Below are positions 48,701 through 60,100 of a DNA stretch of 64,000 nt, one piece after another; the stretch's first letter is position 1; every line of letters begins with the position of its first letter. The translations under genes were made by a program, and so were the position numbers. The notes under the pieces are model-generated. The model was given only the letters and a program-made list of their open reading frames with translations, was not told where the DNA came from and made no database searches. The stretch comes from Prinia subflava (Eukaryota; Chordata; Aves; Passeriformes; Cisticolidae), in contig NC_086248.1 of the NCBI RefSeq assembly GCF_021018805.1, forward strand, positions 101,791,739 to 101,855,738, written 5' to 3'.

Positions 48701-51700
48701 CACGGAAGCTGTGGAGTGCCAGAGCAGACCAGGGCTTATGTCTGCTTTGGCTTTTCTTTCTGGGAGAAAACTCTGTAAAGTAGCCCCTTTTTGGAAACAT
48801 TGGCAAAGAAGGGAGTTTTGTGCAGAAAAACTCTTTTCTCTTGAAAACTGAGGGCTACCTCCTGTTCTCCACATGTCAGTGCAAGGCAAGTGGAGTCCCA
48901 CTTGAGCATCTCTGTAAAATGCCTTCTGGAAGACACACCAGCCATGAGGTTGTAAGTCATTGCTCTTCCTTCATGTCTCCCTGGCACTGCCAAAATGCCT
49001 GCCTAGGGTTTTTCAGGATGGATATTTAATTTCTTAGAAGTGCCAAAAAATCTATCTCCTCCCATTGTAGTGTCCCCCACACCTCAGTGCAATACTTTCT
49101 GGAGGGATACATGCAGAAAATAATTTTATTGCATGTCAGACTGCTTTTGACATGATTGTCTTTTTGAAAAGAGTTGGGCTCTTGGTAATCAGAAAGGTTG
49201 CTGTTCTCTGGCAGAAAACTTTGCAGTAAAGAAAGATTCTGAAAAAAAAACAGCTATTTTGATTGATTTGATTTTGGTTTGAAGGATTGACCAAGCCAAA
49301 CTGCAGGGTTTGCTACTCTGCTAGTTGTCATACTCCTCAGGATGGGTCTATCCAGCTTAACATGTCTAGGACAATTTACTGGCAAGGAGACACCTTCTTC
49401 CCTTCCCAAGCCTGGGGACTCTGAAGAGCATGGGAGATGCAGCAAAGGAGCAGGGGACATCCTAATCATGGGTTGTACCCTGCAGCAACATTTAATCAAC
49501 TTATTTGTTGGGACGCTTTACTAGCAGGGCTTCTCAGGTCCTGGTGGAGTGCTGTTCAGTCTGCCTAAAAAAATCATAATTGTCTGGAAGGAGAAACATC
49601 TGAGAAACAGCTCTCATTAGCATATAGGATCTTGCTTTGCTCCAACAATTACCAGGCATGAAAATGGAAGGCTGCACATTCTGTCAGGGCTTTAAGCTTC
49701 TGTCTTCCATGCCTGTCCCTGAAATCAAATTATTCCCTATTTAGGTATTGTTGGAAATTTTATAAATATCTTATGAGTTCTTTATGCCACAGCTAATAGT
49801 CAACTTGTCAAATGTGGCAGCAGTGAAATATGAAATGAGTTACAAGCTGAAGTACCCTCCTGTTAGAGTTCATGTGCCATCTTTTATCCAAAAATAGCAT
49901 TTGTCATATTATACTCCTGCTAGTTTCCCTCCTAGCCACTAGGTAGATTGCTTATTTAGAGAAACCCAAGCTATTCATGGCAGCAAATTAAATTATTCAT
50001 ATACGTCGCATAAAAGAATACCTTGGAGCTCTTTCTTAAAACCCTCTTACTTTTTCCCAAGACCCAGGAATGTATTGAAACAATCTCTAAATGCAAAACA
50101 AATAGAATGTTCTGGGAGTGGAAGATGAAAAGAAATGTAGTGCTTTCAAGGTATACATTTCTTCTCTTTTTTTCCACTAGAAATTGCTGGATTCTTTTGT
50201 GAAAACTCATCCTTTGGACCTGAGCATGAGATTGTAGAGATAGAATTTGGATCCTGTTCCATCCAACCATTCTTCTCAACATTCCCAAGCACCTCCTGGC
50301 ACGTTTTTTCCCCAACACGAACAGAAGACCCTGAGGAGATTTATGCCCATCAAGCCCTGTGACATCATGCATGCTTTCTGTCAATGTCCTGCACTGGGCT
50401 GTGTCCTCAGCCTTCCCTGGCTGTAGGTATCCAGAAAGTGTCTTTGAAAACCCCTTGGAGCGCTGAGTATGGCAGAGTTCCCTTTTCAGAGAGCTCTGCA
50501 ACATGGTCAAAGACAGGGTCTTGCAGCCTAGTTTTACTGATGAGTTCACTGGCCATCACAGCTCTCCTCTGAATTGAGTGTACACTATTTTTTCTGTTCT
50601 GCACCTGGGCAATGGAGGAAAACAGCGCCATAAATACCTTGCCCAAGTTCATCAAGGGCTGCGTTGAGAATATGGGAATGTAATTTTCAGTGTTTTTGTC
50701 CCATGGCATATGCTCAGAAGACCACAGGTGTGCTGTCAGAGGTGTAGTGCCCAGGTATGAGCTCCTAAGAGGTGTGGCACTCAGGTACGCAGTCACAGCA
50801 CTGAGTCATCCTACCCACAGGACACACGTTATATCTTTGAGTTCCTTCAAAGGCACACTATTAACAGATTACAAAAGTGATTACACTTTGCATTTTATTT
50901 ATTTTTCTCCTTTGAAGGACAAGCCACTCACGTCTGGAGATAACTGAGCCCTTCCAAGGGATATTAACCTCTATTAGCCAGCTCCAGATGAAGGGAGCAT
51001 GGCTGGGAAATAACCTTCAGCAACGTCCAAATGCCCTGCTTAGAATCTTGTTAATAGTAGCCAGGGCCCATGGCAATTCCCTTTCTCATCACCACTTCCC
51101 TGAGTTTTCAGACTGAAACTCTGCAGTGATGTCTCTGTAATCCAGCCTGTGAGTTGCAGGAGCTCTGGGTGAGCTGCATGCTGTCATTTGTAGAGGGTGG
51201 ATATTTGGCACACTTCTTTGAGGACTGCTGTGTCAGCTCAGAAGCAGAAAGGGGACAATCATGAAGGGTCACACCACTTGCCCCAGCTTGTTTAAGTGTG
51301 GATCCATTCATTGCTGTCTGCAGTGATCCCCTTCCCGTGGCAATGTGCTGGATGCCAGTTCCTGAGGAGCTACGGGCAGGCTGGCTGTGAGTGTCTAGAA
51401 CACATCACAATGGAGATGATCAAAGTACAGGGTTCAAGGTTGAAGAATAGGCTTGGGTAACTACATCCAGGGGTTTTTGCCCATTGCATTTTGGTGTTGC
51501 AAGTTAGACGTGAAAAGTTTTCCAAGCAAGGAGAGTCCTCTGTAAGCCCATTCTGCCAGGCTGACTGGCTGCCTGACAGGACAAAATTTAGACTGGGAGT
51601 TGGGGAAACAAGAGGACCTGCAGCAGATTAGTGTTAAGGGATTATGGATCCTTTAAATGTCTTTAAAACTGAAAGGGAATCAACCACAAAACTCAAAGTT

Positions 51701-52634
51701 GTAAAAAGAAATAAACAGGCAAAATAAAATAAATAACAGGCTTTAGAGACATCATCTCTTAAGAAATTATCAGCAAGATGCTGCTCAGGGATGAGTGAGT
51801 GTGTCGAGGCAGAGCAGTGATAAACTACAGCCTTTGGTGGAAGAGTCCTCATCCAGCTGCTGCCTTCAGCATCTGCTGCCTGGAGGTGAACCCAAAATAC
51901 TTGCAGGAGAGCAGAAGGATGCAGAGTGCTGGTCAGAACAGCTCATCATGTTTAACTACATTACTGGAACAGGCATTGTGTGGAGGGAAACAGAGCACAT
52001 ATTGACTTGGAGCAGCATTGTGTTGGTCTTTGTCAAACCAGGCCACTGGACCATCTGGATTTGAAGGCAGATCCCATAGGGACATATGAGAAATTAGTTT
52101 TTCATGCAGGGTGTGCATGTTGCTGAATTGGTTGCTTTGAAGGAAAAAAGAAAAAGGACTGTTTCTTAAACCTCTATCCATCAGAGGTTGCTGGCAGCTG
52201 TAGTTCAGAGCAGACCCTGTTGTCTGACATCTCCAGCGTGCTTGGCAGGCTGTCTGCAGAGCAATTGTAATGTCTCTGTTGAGGTAAAGCACATAGCTTT
52301 TAGGGGTAGCCAGCCATGATTTAAGAAAAACCTTTTTTTATTACAAAATCCATTACAACTGCAGAAAAGTGTTCATCATCATCTCTGTTAAAAATCTGCA
52401 TCTTGTGTCTGCTCTTCCTCTATTCCGCTTTCAGTCACTTCAGCTTTTCTACAGAATAGAAGAGCTGCCTCTGATCAGAAATTATCTTCTCCGGCACTTA
52501 CAGGCTGTGATAAAACCTCATCTTAAATGCATCTTATGAGTGGAGTTGGCTTCTCTTCTTTCTTTCTGTGTAGATGTTTTCCTGTGGCATTCTGCCTTCC
52601 ATGCCTGATTTCTGCAAGAAACTCTGAAAATGGT

Positions 52635-53055
52635 GGAAGGGAAGGGAAGGGAAGGGAAGGGAAGGGAAGGGAAGGGAAGGGAAGGGAAGGGAAGGGAAGG
52701 GAAGGGAAGGGAAGGGAAGGGAAGGGAAGGGAAGGGAAGGGAAGGGAAGGGAAGGGAAGGGAAGGGAAGGGAAGGGAAGGGAAGGGAAGGGAAGGGAAGG
52801 GAAGGGAAGGGAAGGGAAGGGAAGGGAAGGGAAGGGAAGGGAAGGGAAGGGAAGGGAAGGGAAGGGAAGGGAAGGGAAGGGAAGGGAAGGGAAGGGAAGG
52901 GAAGGGAAGGGAAGGGAAGGGAAGGGAAGGGAAGGGAAGGGAAGGGAAGGGAAGGGAAGGGAAGGGAAGGGAAGGGAAGGGAAGGGAAGGGAAGGGAAGG
53001 GAAGGGAAGGGAAGGGAAGGGAAGGGAAGGGAAGGGAAGGGAAGGGAAGGGAAGG
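52635..53055. repeat. (GGGAA)n pentanucleotide array, about 84 units
   Basis: 421 bp of GGGAA/AAGGG repeats with no interruption that I can see, flanked abruptly by unique sequence. All strand-sense units are purines, so the other strand is pure pyrimidine. Because five is not a multiple of three and the unit contains no stop in any frame, all frames stay open. This explains the GREGK- and LPFPS-repeat pseudo-proteins spanning the array on both strands. It sits 1.0 kb before the second coding exon of SYNDIG1, in its sense orientation. Confidence 0.98.
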
Positions 53056-53320
53056 CTAACTGACAAATATAATTCTGACTTCTCAACAACACGAATATCC
53101 AGCTTCTTTAGTGTCAGGGTGCAGGTCTTGCAGATCCAGGAATAAGTGAAGAGGTAGCCAAATTAACAATTATCCCAATATCAGGGGGGTTCTGAATAGA
53201 GAAGGTTTCTTGATAAGCTCAGGAACAGGTGTCCTGTTGTAAGAGAGAATGTTAGGAAGGAAGGTTTGCTTGGAGAAAGGAATGTTTGGCTGGAGGAGTT
53301 AAGAGGTACTATTTGCTGTT

Positions 53321-53401
53321 GGATTTCTTTCTTTTTTTTTAACTTTGTTTTCACTCTTCTGGTTTCTTTCTCTTTTTTTAACTTTGTTTTCACTCTTCTG
53401 G
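53321..53401. repeat. 40 bp tandem duplication
   Basis: Two adjacent copies of a unit with a T-rich first half and AACTTTGTTTTCACTCTTCT as its second half (53321-53360 and 53361-53399). They differ by about one T and two substitutions. The second half is identical between copies, suggesting a recent event. There is no coding role. Confidence 0.9.
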
Positions 53402-54041
53402 TTCACAATTGGTCTGATGGTCAGGACTTAATGATTAGAATTATTATCTTACCCTTGGTAACTCATAGGCAGGTCAACTTGGCCTTTGAGAGCCAAAATT
53501 CACTGGTAATTTTGTGGTTCAGCACATGATCAAAGTTACTTAAGGAATCTTTTCCCCATTTCATCTTTATATGAAAGAAAAGGAAATTTGAAATATCAGA
53601 GAGGTGTTGTCCACAGATACTATGCCAGCACACAACTCAGCCAAAAACCTGAAAATCGAAAGCATTTTTTATTTTGTATCTCACCTGTTCAGGTGAGTGG
53701 ACAATTTCAAGGGGTGGTTTCAGCAGTACTGTGGATTTTTTCCCTCTCCAACTCCTCCTCTATTTTTGGAAGGAAGTATTCACCCTGGTCTATCTGACTG
53801 GAGAGCCTCTTCCTTTTATGGTCCCTTTTCAGCTCCCTGCAGTGATATTTTACATTTGTCTTTTCTTACTTTCAAGCTCATGCAACAGTGATGGAGTCTG
53901 TGAATCTGGGTGAGGAGACCTGCTGGCCAGTGCTGTGACGGAGTAGGAGAAATGGGCAAATGATCAGGGAATTTGCTCATGGCAGAGGAAAAGCAATGTC
54001 ATTAACAAGCACACCTACGTTTCTCTCTTTTGCTGTTCCAG

Positions 54042-54179
54042 AGTGATTACTCGAGTGACACCGAGAGCGAAGACAACTTCCTGATGATGCCACCAAGGGA
54101 TCATCTTGGCCTCACTGTGTTCTCCATGCTCTGCTGCTTCTGGCCACTGGGAATTGCTGCCTTTTACCTGTCCCATGAG
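54042..54179 (+). CDS. SYNDIG1: SYNDIG1 second coding exon (residues 161-206)
   Basis: This exon encodes 46 residues, from [10 protein letters not shown] to AAFYLSHE, bounded by a CCAG/AGT acceptor and a GAG/GTAATG donor, both phase 0. It holds the end of the acidic/serine region, the conserved [12 protein letters not shown] segment and the first hydrophobic membrane segment of the CD225 domain (about residues 182-204). The adjacent cysteines at 191 and 192 correspond to the pair reported as palmitoylated in mammalian SYNDIG1. The paralogue SYNDIG1L shares this domain, but the N-terminal exon fits SYNDIG1 much better. The remaining part of the CD225 domain, with the second hydrophobic segment and C-terminus (about 52 residues in the 258-residue human protein), is not in the window. 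Confidence 0.97.
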
Positions 54180-57100
54180 GTAATGTTAAAACATCTCCTG
54201 CCAGACATTCTTGAGGACGGTGGAGGGTAGTTCAAGGGGATGGTGCCTTCCCCACCAGGATAAGTCTCTGTGATAGTGGTGGCTGTCTTTTGAGATACTT
54301 TGCTGAGGGAGGTGTCTACAAAATATTTTAGCTTCTAGTTGGCAATGTCATGTTCCATGTCAGGTTATATGTCCAGCTAAGAATCCTCTGTGGACATGGC
54401 TTTTGAATAGAAAACACCCTTGATAGCTCAAACGCTTGGCTTTCCCATTGGGAAAACAGCTCTACATGTCCCAAGCTGATAATTTAGAATATTCTTCCAG
54501 GAGTAGAAAAATAATTTCTGTTCTGCAGATGTGAATTTGCTTTCCAGAAACCATTTCCTTTCCCAAATATTGCTCAGTCAGTTCTTCCTTTCAAATTTTA
54601 ATATGCAAATATCTTTTTACCAAAGATGTGTTTTGTTTCCTTCACGAGACAGTCTTAACATTTCTTAACTTACAATCACCTTGTGCCCATCATTTGTTTC
54701 AACAAGTATGTCTTCATAAGTGTCTGCAATGTAATTACTGAGTTTCCCAGCATGGCAGATAATGTGAGGTGACAGAGAAGACATCACACTGGCAGCCTCA
54801 TCAGTGACTGCAAGGAAACATTTGATTATATTTTTCTCTAGTGCCTATTGCAAACTACAGTCTCTGCTCCACAGCACCCTTCACATTCACCATCTCAGCT
54901 GTCTTTCTAATCTGCCTGCACTAAACATCTACCAGCCCTGCTGATTTGTCAAACCAGAGCAGGCTCTTCAGATCTGAAGAATCCTACTCTTCAAGATAAA
55001 GAGAAAAACCAAAAAGAGACAGAGAACTACTTTTTTTTTTACTTCATATGAACAGTCTGTCTTTGCACTGGGAAGCCTCTGAGACAATTAATGTTTGACC
55101 AGTGGAAAATAACAAGTTCTGATTGGTGGAGTTTTGATTGTTTGTGAGATAGTTTTATCTGAGAAAGAAAGCACAATATGGTCCAATAAACACAAAACCC
55201 CTCAATGTAATTAATACTAAAAATACTAATGGCTGAGAAGCTAAATCTGCTGAGAACCAGTGTACAAAGGCCAGGGCATCCAGGTTTGAACTGATCCCAG
55301 GGTCCAGCATGAGTATCTAGGAACCTCTGACTTCCATGGGAGAATACACAAGATAGAAAAAACATGAATATAGGGAAAAATTTTGGTACTATGCTGAAGG
55401 ATTTTGACATTTGAAAATGAAAAGTTGGGTGTTTTTTGGTTTAGTTAATGATGAAGAATAGCTGAATGCAGGTGCCTAAACTTACTTTTCAAATCTCATC
55501 TAGAAAGACGGTCCAGCTTGTTCTGGTCCAGCTTTTTCCAGTCCAGCAGAGACACGTCTCTGTTCTTTCCCTGACCTCCCAGGGAGCTCCTTTCTCTCTC
55601 TACCTTCCCATTCAGCAGGTCCATCACAGCCCGGAAAAAACATGTGGAAAAAGTGGTGCTTCTGCAAAACCCCACATCTAACAAACTGGCATTTTCTAGG
55701 GGAAAATGAAACCAATACTAAGCCCAAACCTCCCAAGGTGGCTGAGAACTTGCTGAGATAGTACAAACCATCAAACCCCTGCACCTTGCTAAGCTAATAT
55801 TGACAGTGATATCCACTCATATTTCAACACATAAACCCTATATATAATTTCTATTTATATAGGTTGTTTAGCTTAAGCTCCTTGGTAACATTTGAGATCA
55901 CTCGTTAATTCAAAAGAATAGTCTAACATTCCCCCTTTATCAAAAGCCAGAGGTATAGCTAAAGATCAACTCTTGGTACTCACAATCAAACCTCTTTTTT
56001 TGAAGTTGCTTGAGCTCTTGAAAATTTTGTGTTTACTAAAGTCTCCTGAGCAGTTCTACCAAAAAGGCCATCTGGGAATAAATTGTAACACGTAGGAAAT
56101 TCAGAGATGAGGGATGGATTCTTTGATGCAGTATACAGCACTGACAGTGAATTTTGTTTTAAAAATCTGGTCTGCTCTAGGTGTGGGATGCATTTGAAGT
56201 TGAAGCCTTTGTTTGCAGAAGATGTATCTGCAGTACAGCTCATTCCAAAGGCATAGGTGCTCTTTTTATTCCTGCATCAGCTGCCAGCACATTTATGGCG
56301 CATTTGCCTGTGTCATGCTGCAAAACAATTACACAATGCTGTAAGACAGCAGAGGTGCTCTTTAGCAACAGAATTATTGAATTTTGGGGGTTTGTGCTCT
56401 GTGAAAGCCAAATTTTCCCTGCATGTGACATTTCTGCTCTGTGTGGGATTTATTTTCTCCACCAAGGCTATTGCCATTGTGCTGCTGACTTGGGCCTTCT
56501 GCAGAGCCTCAGTATTGAGGGGTGCAGCTGTGCAGGGTCTGCCTCTGTGGTGGAAATGAAGATGTGCATCCACAGGTGAGCCAGCAGGGAGGAGCAGTGG
56601 ATTCAGGAATGCAAGTTATGAAAGCCCAACATGTTTTTTTTCCTGCTGGGATATCCAGTTTTCCAAGTAGGATGTCACCTGGTGATCTTATCCCAGCCAG
56701 TGCTGAGACTTGCTGCTTTTCATCTTCTCTCAGAAAAAAGAGACCCTTGAGGCCATCACTGTGCTGTCCACTTGTTCAGTTATTTCCTTCTGGTTTTATT
56801 TGTTTTTTTCCTTCCCACGAGTCTTGCCTCCACATCCTGTAGCTGCCCAGTCCTGTGCTCCTCTCAGCTCCACTCTCAGGATGGGGCCCTGTGTCCTGTC
56901 TTCTCCCACATTTGCTTCTCCAGAATGAAGCATGTGATTTTTTAGACTGGCCATTTTCTGGATTGTCTCATTAGTCAACAGCTGAAGAGCTCGACCAAAG
57001 GAGTTTTTGTGCATTTTGCAAGGAAACTTTTGGAAAAAGGAAAGTAAATTATGTCTTTCACCAAAAACTCTTCCTCACAAACTGTGTGATCAAAAAAGCC

Positions 57101-60100
57101 CACCTCATTATGTTTATTTTTTCATAAATCTCCACCCTCTGGAGTCACGTGGATTCCTCAGTTTTTATTTCCAAGGATATTTTTAGCATTGTAGATTTTA
57201 GAAAGTGTGAAGCCTCATAAATCAAAGAAAGAACTTTAAAAATATATCTTTTTTATCTTGTCAAGTTTACTGTTGGACTTCTCAGATGATTTCTCAGGGG
57301 CTGTCAGGCTTTCTGCTTGGGCTGGGGGGTGTTGGTAACAATCTTGAAAGGTCTTTTTGCATGAATCCTCTTTTTCTCCCTGCTTTTATTTTTAGGAAAG
57401 AGAGCAATACCATGTCACATATTTCCCTCCCTACTGTAAACAGAAATTCATTATGAGAGAGATGGGCCTTTGATGTATGAATGCGCTTCACTTTGTGCCT
57501 GCTCCCTTACAGGCAGAAACAAGAGTGTGCACAACTCCTCCACCCAACTCCCATGAACCTTCCAAGAACCTGAGTCACTGACCTAGACACACACCTGAAA
57601 AAGTCCCTCTGCACACTTCTCCACATACTTAGGTTCTCAAGTAGCCTCCACACCCTCCCTCCTCCCCAGCAGCAGGTGAGACCTGCCAGGCAGCAGACTT
57701 GTTCTCCAAGCACAAGGGAGCAATCACTTCCCATCTGCTGTGCTGACTCCCTGCTGTAATTACCTCCCTCGCAGGGGGATGCAAGGATGCAAAGCTTTGT
57801 AATTATTTGCTTGCATTGTCTCACTGGGTAAAGGATTTTCTACAGTTTCACATGAAAAAATGGCATATGTGACCAGAAAAAAAGAGTAGCTTGTCTTTCT
57901 TCATAACTTCTGAAATATTTGGTTACTTTTCATACAGTTTTCAGAGACAGGGGCTTTGGGAAAAAAAAAATCTGTATTTTGACATATTTCACTAGTCACT
58001 GGGAAGAAGAAGGAAAGAATGTTCATGTACCCACTGGAAGATAGCAAACAATATAGCTTCTATATTATAGCTTTTATCGGAATTTCAGTGTTCAGCTTAC
58101 ATGTGTGGATTTCACTGTCCTTGCTTTTCTGGTATAAGGTTTTGACATCCATCTTCAAAAGAAGAGGACAGAGAAGTAACAGCCAGGTGTTATGTGCTGT
58201 TTATTCCTTAGAAAGGTGGGTCATAGTCTCCGTATCAACAGGGAAAACAATGAGACAGAACAGCAGTATGATGTGCCACACCCCACCAGACTGGCTGGTG
58301 ATGCCCTGCTCTTATCCATCCACCCTGCTTTGTTGCCTCCCTGTCCCACTTTACTCCATAAAAAAAAATGAATATGGTCTATTATAATGAGCTTGACACA
58401 CAGTCAGGAGTGTGTGTTTGTACAGGGGATGCAGCAACCTCTTATATCAAAGAACAAAAGGCAAAAGAAAAACAAAAAATGTGGTATTTTTCTTTACTTG
58501 GCAGTGACATGCCAAGATCTATACTTGCAGGATATGCTGGCCAGCATTGCTGAAGCAATGCTAGCAAAGGAGACAGGAGGCTTTTGCATTTTTAAAAGAT
58601 TTTTCAACACTGCATTATTTCTTGGTCCAAGTAATGCTTGGACAAAAGAACTGTCCAAAGATTATGAGCTTTAATGGAAATAAAAGGCCTTTGTTTTGCT
58701 GTTTTGGACCAGATGCCAAGTCACACAGTTCTTTTGCTTAAGCAGGGCTGTTGCTTTGAGTCACACAGATTGGGTAAAGGGCCCTGGGTGTACTCTGGGG
58801 CTGCCCAGCCCAGTCTGTGCTGACTGTCACACAAAGGTTTGAGCTCTCTGTGGTTCTCACTCAGAAAGCAAATCTCTGAGTTCTTTGTCCAGTTCTGTGC
58901 ATGTGAGTACCGGCACATGCAGGTGCCCTTTTACCCTTCAGAATTATTGCAGGTTTTCTGCTGCAAAAGGTGATGTGTAAAACAATTAAACCCACTTGTG
59001 CTAGGAAGGAGTGAAAAGAGGCTAAAACAAGTTTCTCCTTACAAGGAGCTGCAAACATCTTTTGTGGCAGAGGTTGTCCTGGAACTCTGTGCAACTGTCT
59101 TGCCGGGATCGCACAGTGCTGATGGTGTGGCCACTGTACTCACATGAGAGCCTTGGTCCTGAGAGGTCACCAGGCCATGGACTTCTTGCAGAAGGTCACA
59201 GCTGGCTGGTGGCCCACACTTCTTCTCCTACTCCCATCAGGAAGGTGACAGATTTGCCAGGCAGAGAAGAATAAAATAGCAAGGCTTCTGTTCCCAGCCA
59301 TGACACAGAGAGCAGCTGCCTGGTGAAGGAATCAGGTACGTATGTCACTGTGTGAGAGTGCTGGCTTTCCTGTGTTTGGAAGATCAGCTCAGAAATAGAT
59401 GAAGTGGGGCTGATGAATTACCAGCATCTCCAATTCTCATCTTTCCAAGAGGGAGCTGGCTGCCAGCCAGTTCTTTGTGTGTGCATGGACATTGCTCCTG
59501 CCAACTTTTCCCTTTGGGTAGATGTCTCCAGAGAAGTGTTTGTCTGCACAAGAAAATGGTCATTTAGAGTGTATTGTGTACCAGCAGAGACTGTACATCC
59601 TGGCTGAGGTCATGGGCCAGGGAACTTTATAAGTGTCTTGTATAATTTCCTCTTCATTCCTCTTTGTCCTTTTGATCTTGTAGTTTTATTTCCAAGTCAC
59701 GAAGTACTGCTACAAAAAAGAATTAAATTAATGAATGACCTGATTGCTTTAGCCCTTAAGCTAATTTTAAATAATTGAAAAAGTAGTTGTCAAATAACAT
59801 TCCCTGGAGAGTTTAATTCATTATGCAGGTGTTTAATTACAAGGAAGTTTTGAGATAGGAGAGAGACCAACTTGAAGTATTTGAGGAGATGAGGAATCTT
59901 TTTTATTTTCAAGAGCATCCTGCATAATAGCAAGTATTGTACACAAATTTTTCTTTGCCAGTTATTTACACCTCACACATTTTGCTAAGCCAGATACAGC
60001 CCCAGAGATTTGTCAATATAGTCATATACTGCAAGGTATAAAATATCCTAATGCCAGCAGGGCACTCTCTTCATCCTGCTGTTACTTTTTGTTGCTTTGC

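Larger units (their letters stand above)
45732..54041 (+). other. SYNDIG1: SYNDIG1 intron 2
   Basis: An 8.3 kb phase 0 intron, from GTCAGA to the acceptor TTTTGCTGTTCCAG. Its main contents are the (GGGAA)n array at 52635-53055 and a 40 bp tandem duplication at 53321-53401. No other gene is supported inside it on either strand. Frames such as 49971-50549 on the minus strand have no domain. Confidence 0.92.

Noticed and set aside
52518..53145. Long open frames of 171-189 codons with GREGK or LPFPS repeats on both strands
   Set aside because: They are read-through of the GGGAA array, which has no stop codon in any frame. They are not genes.
55466..55930. Possible LTR-like block with GTCCAGC repeats and AT-rich tail
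   Set aside because: No matching ends, duplication or second copy found.
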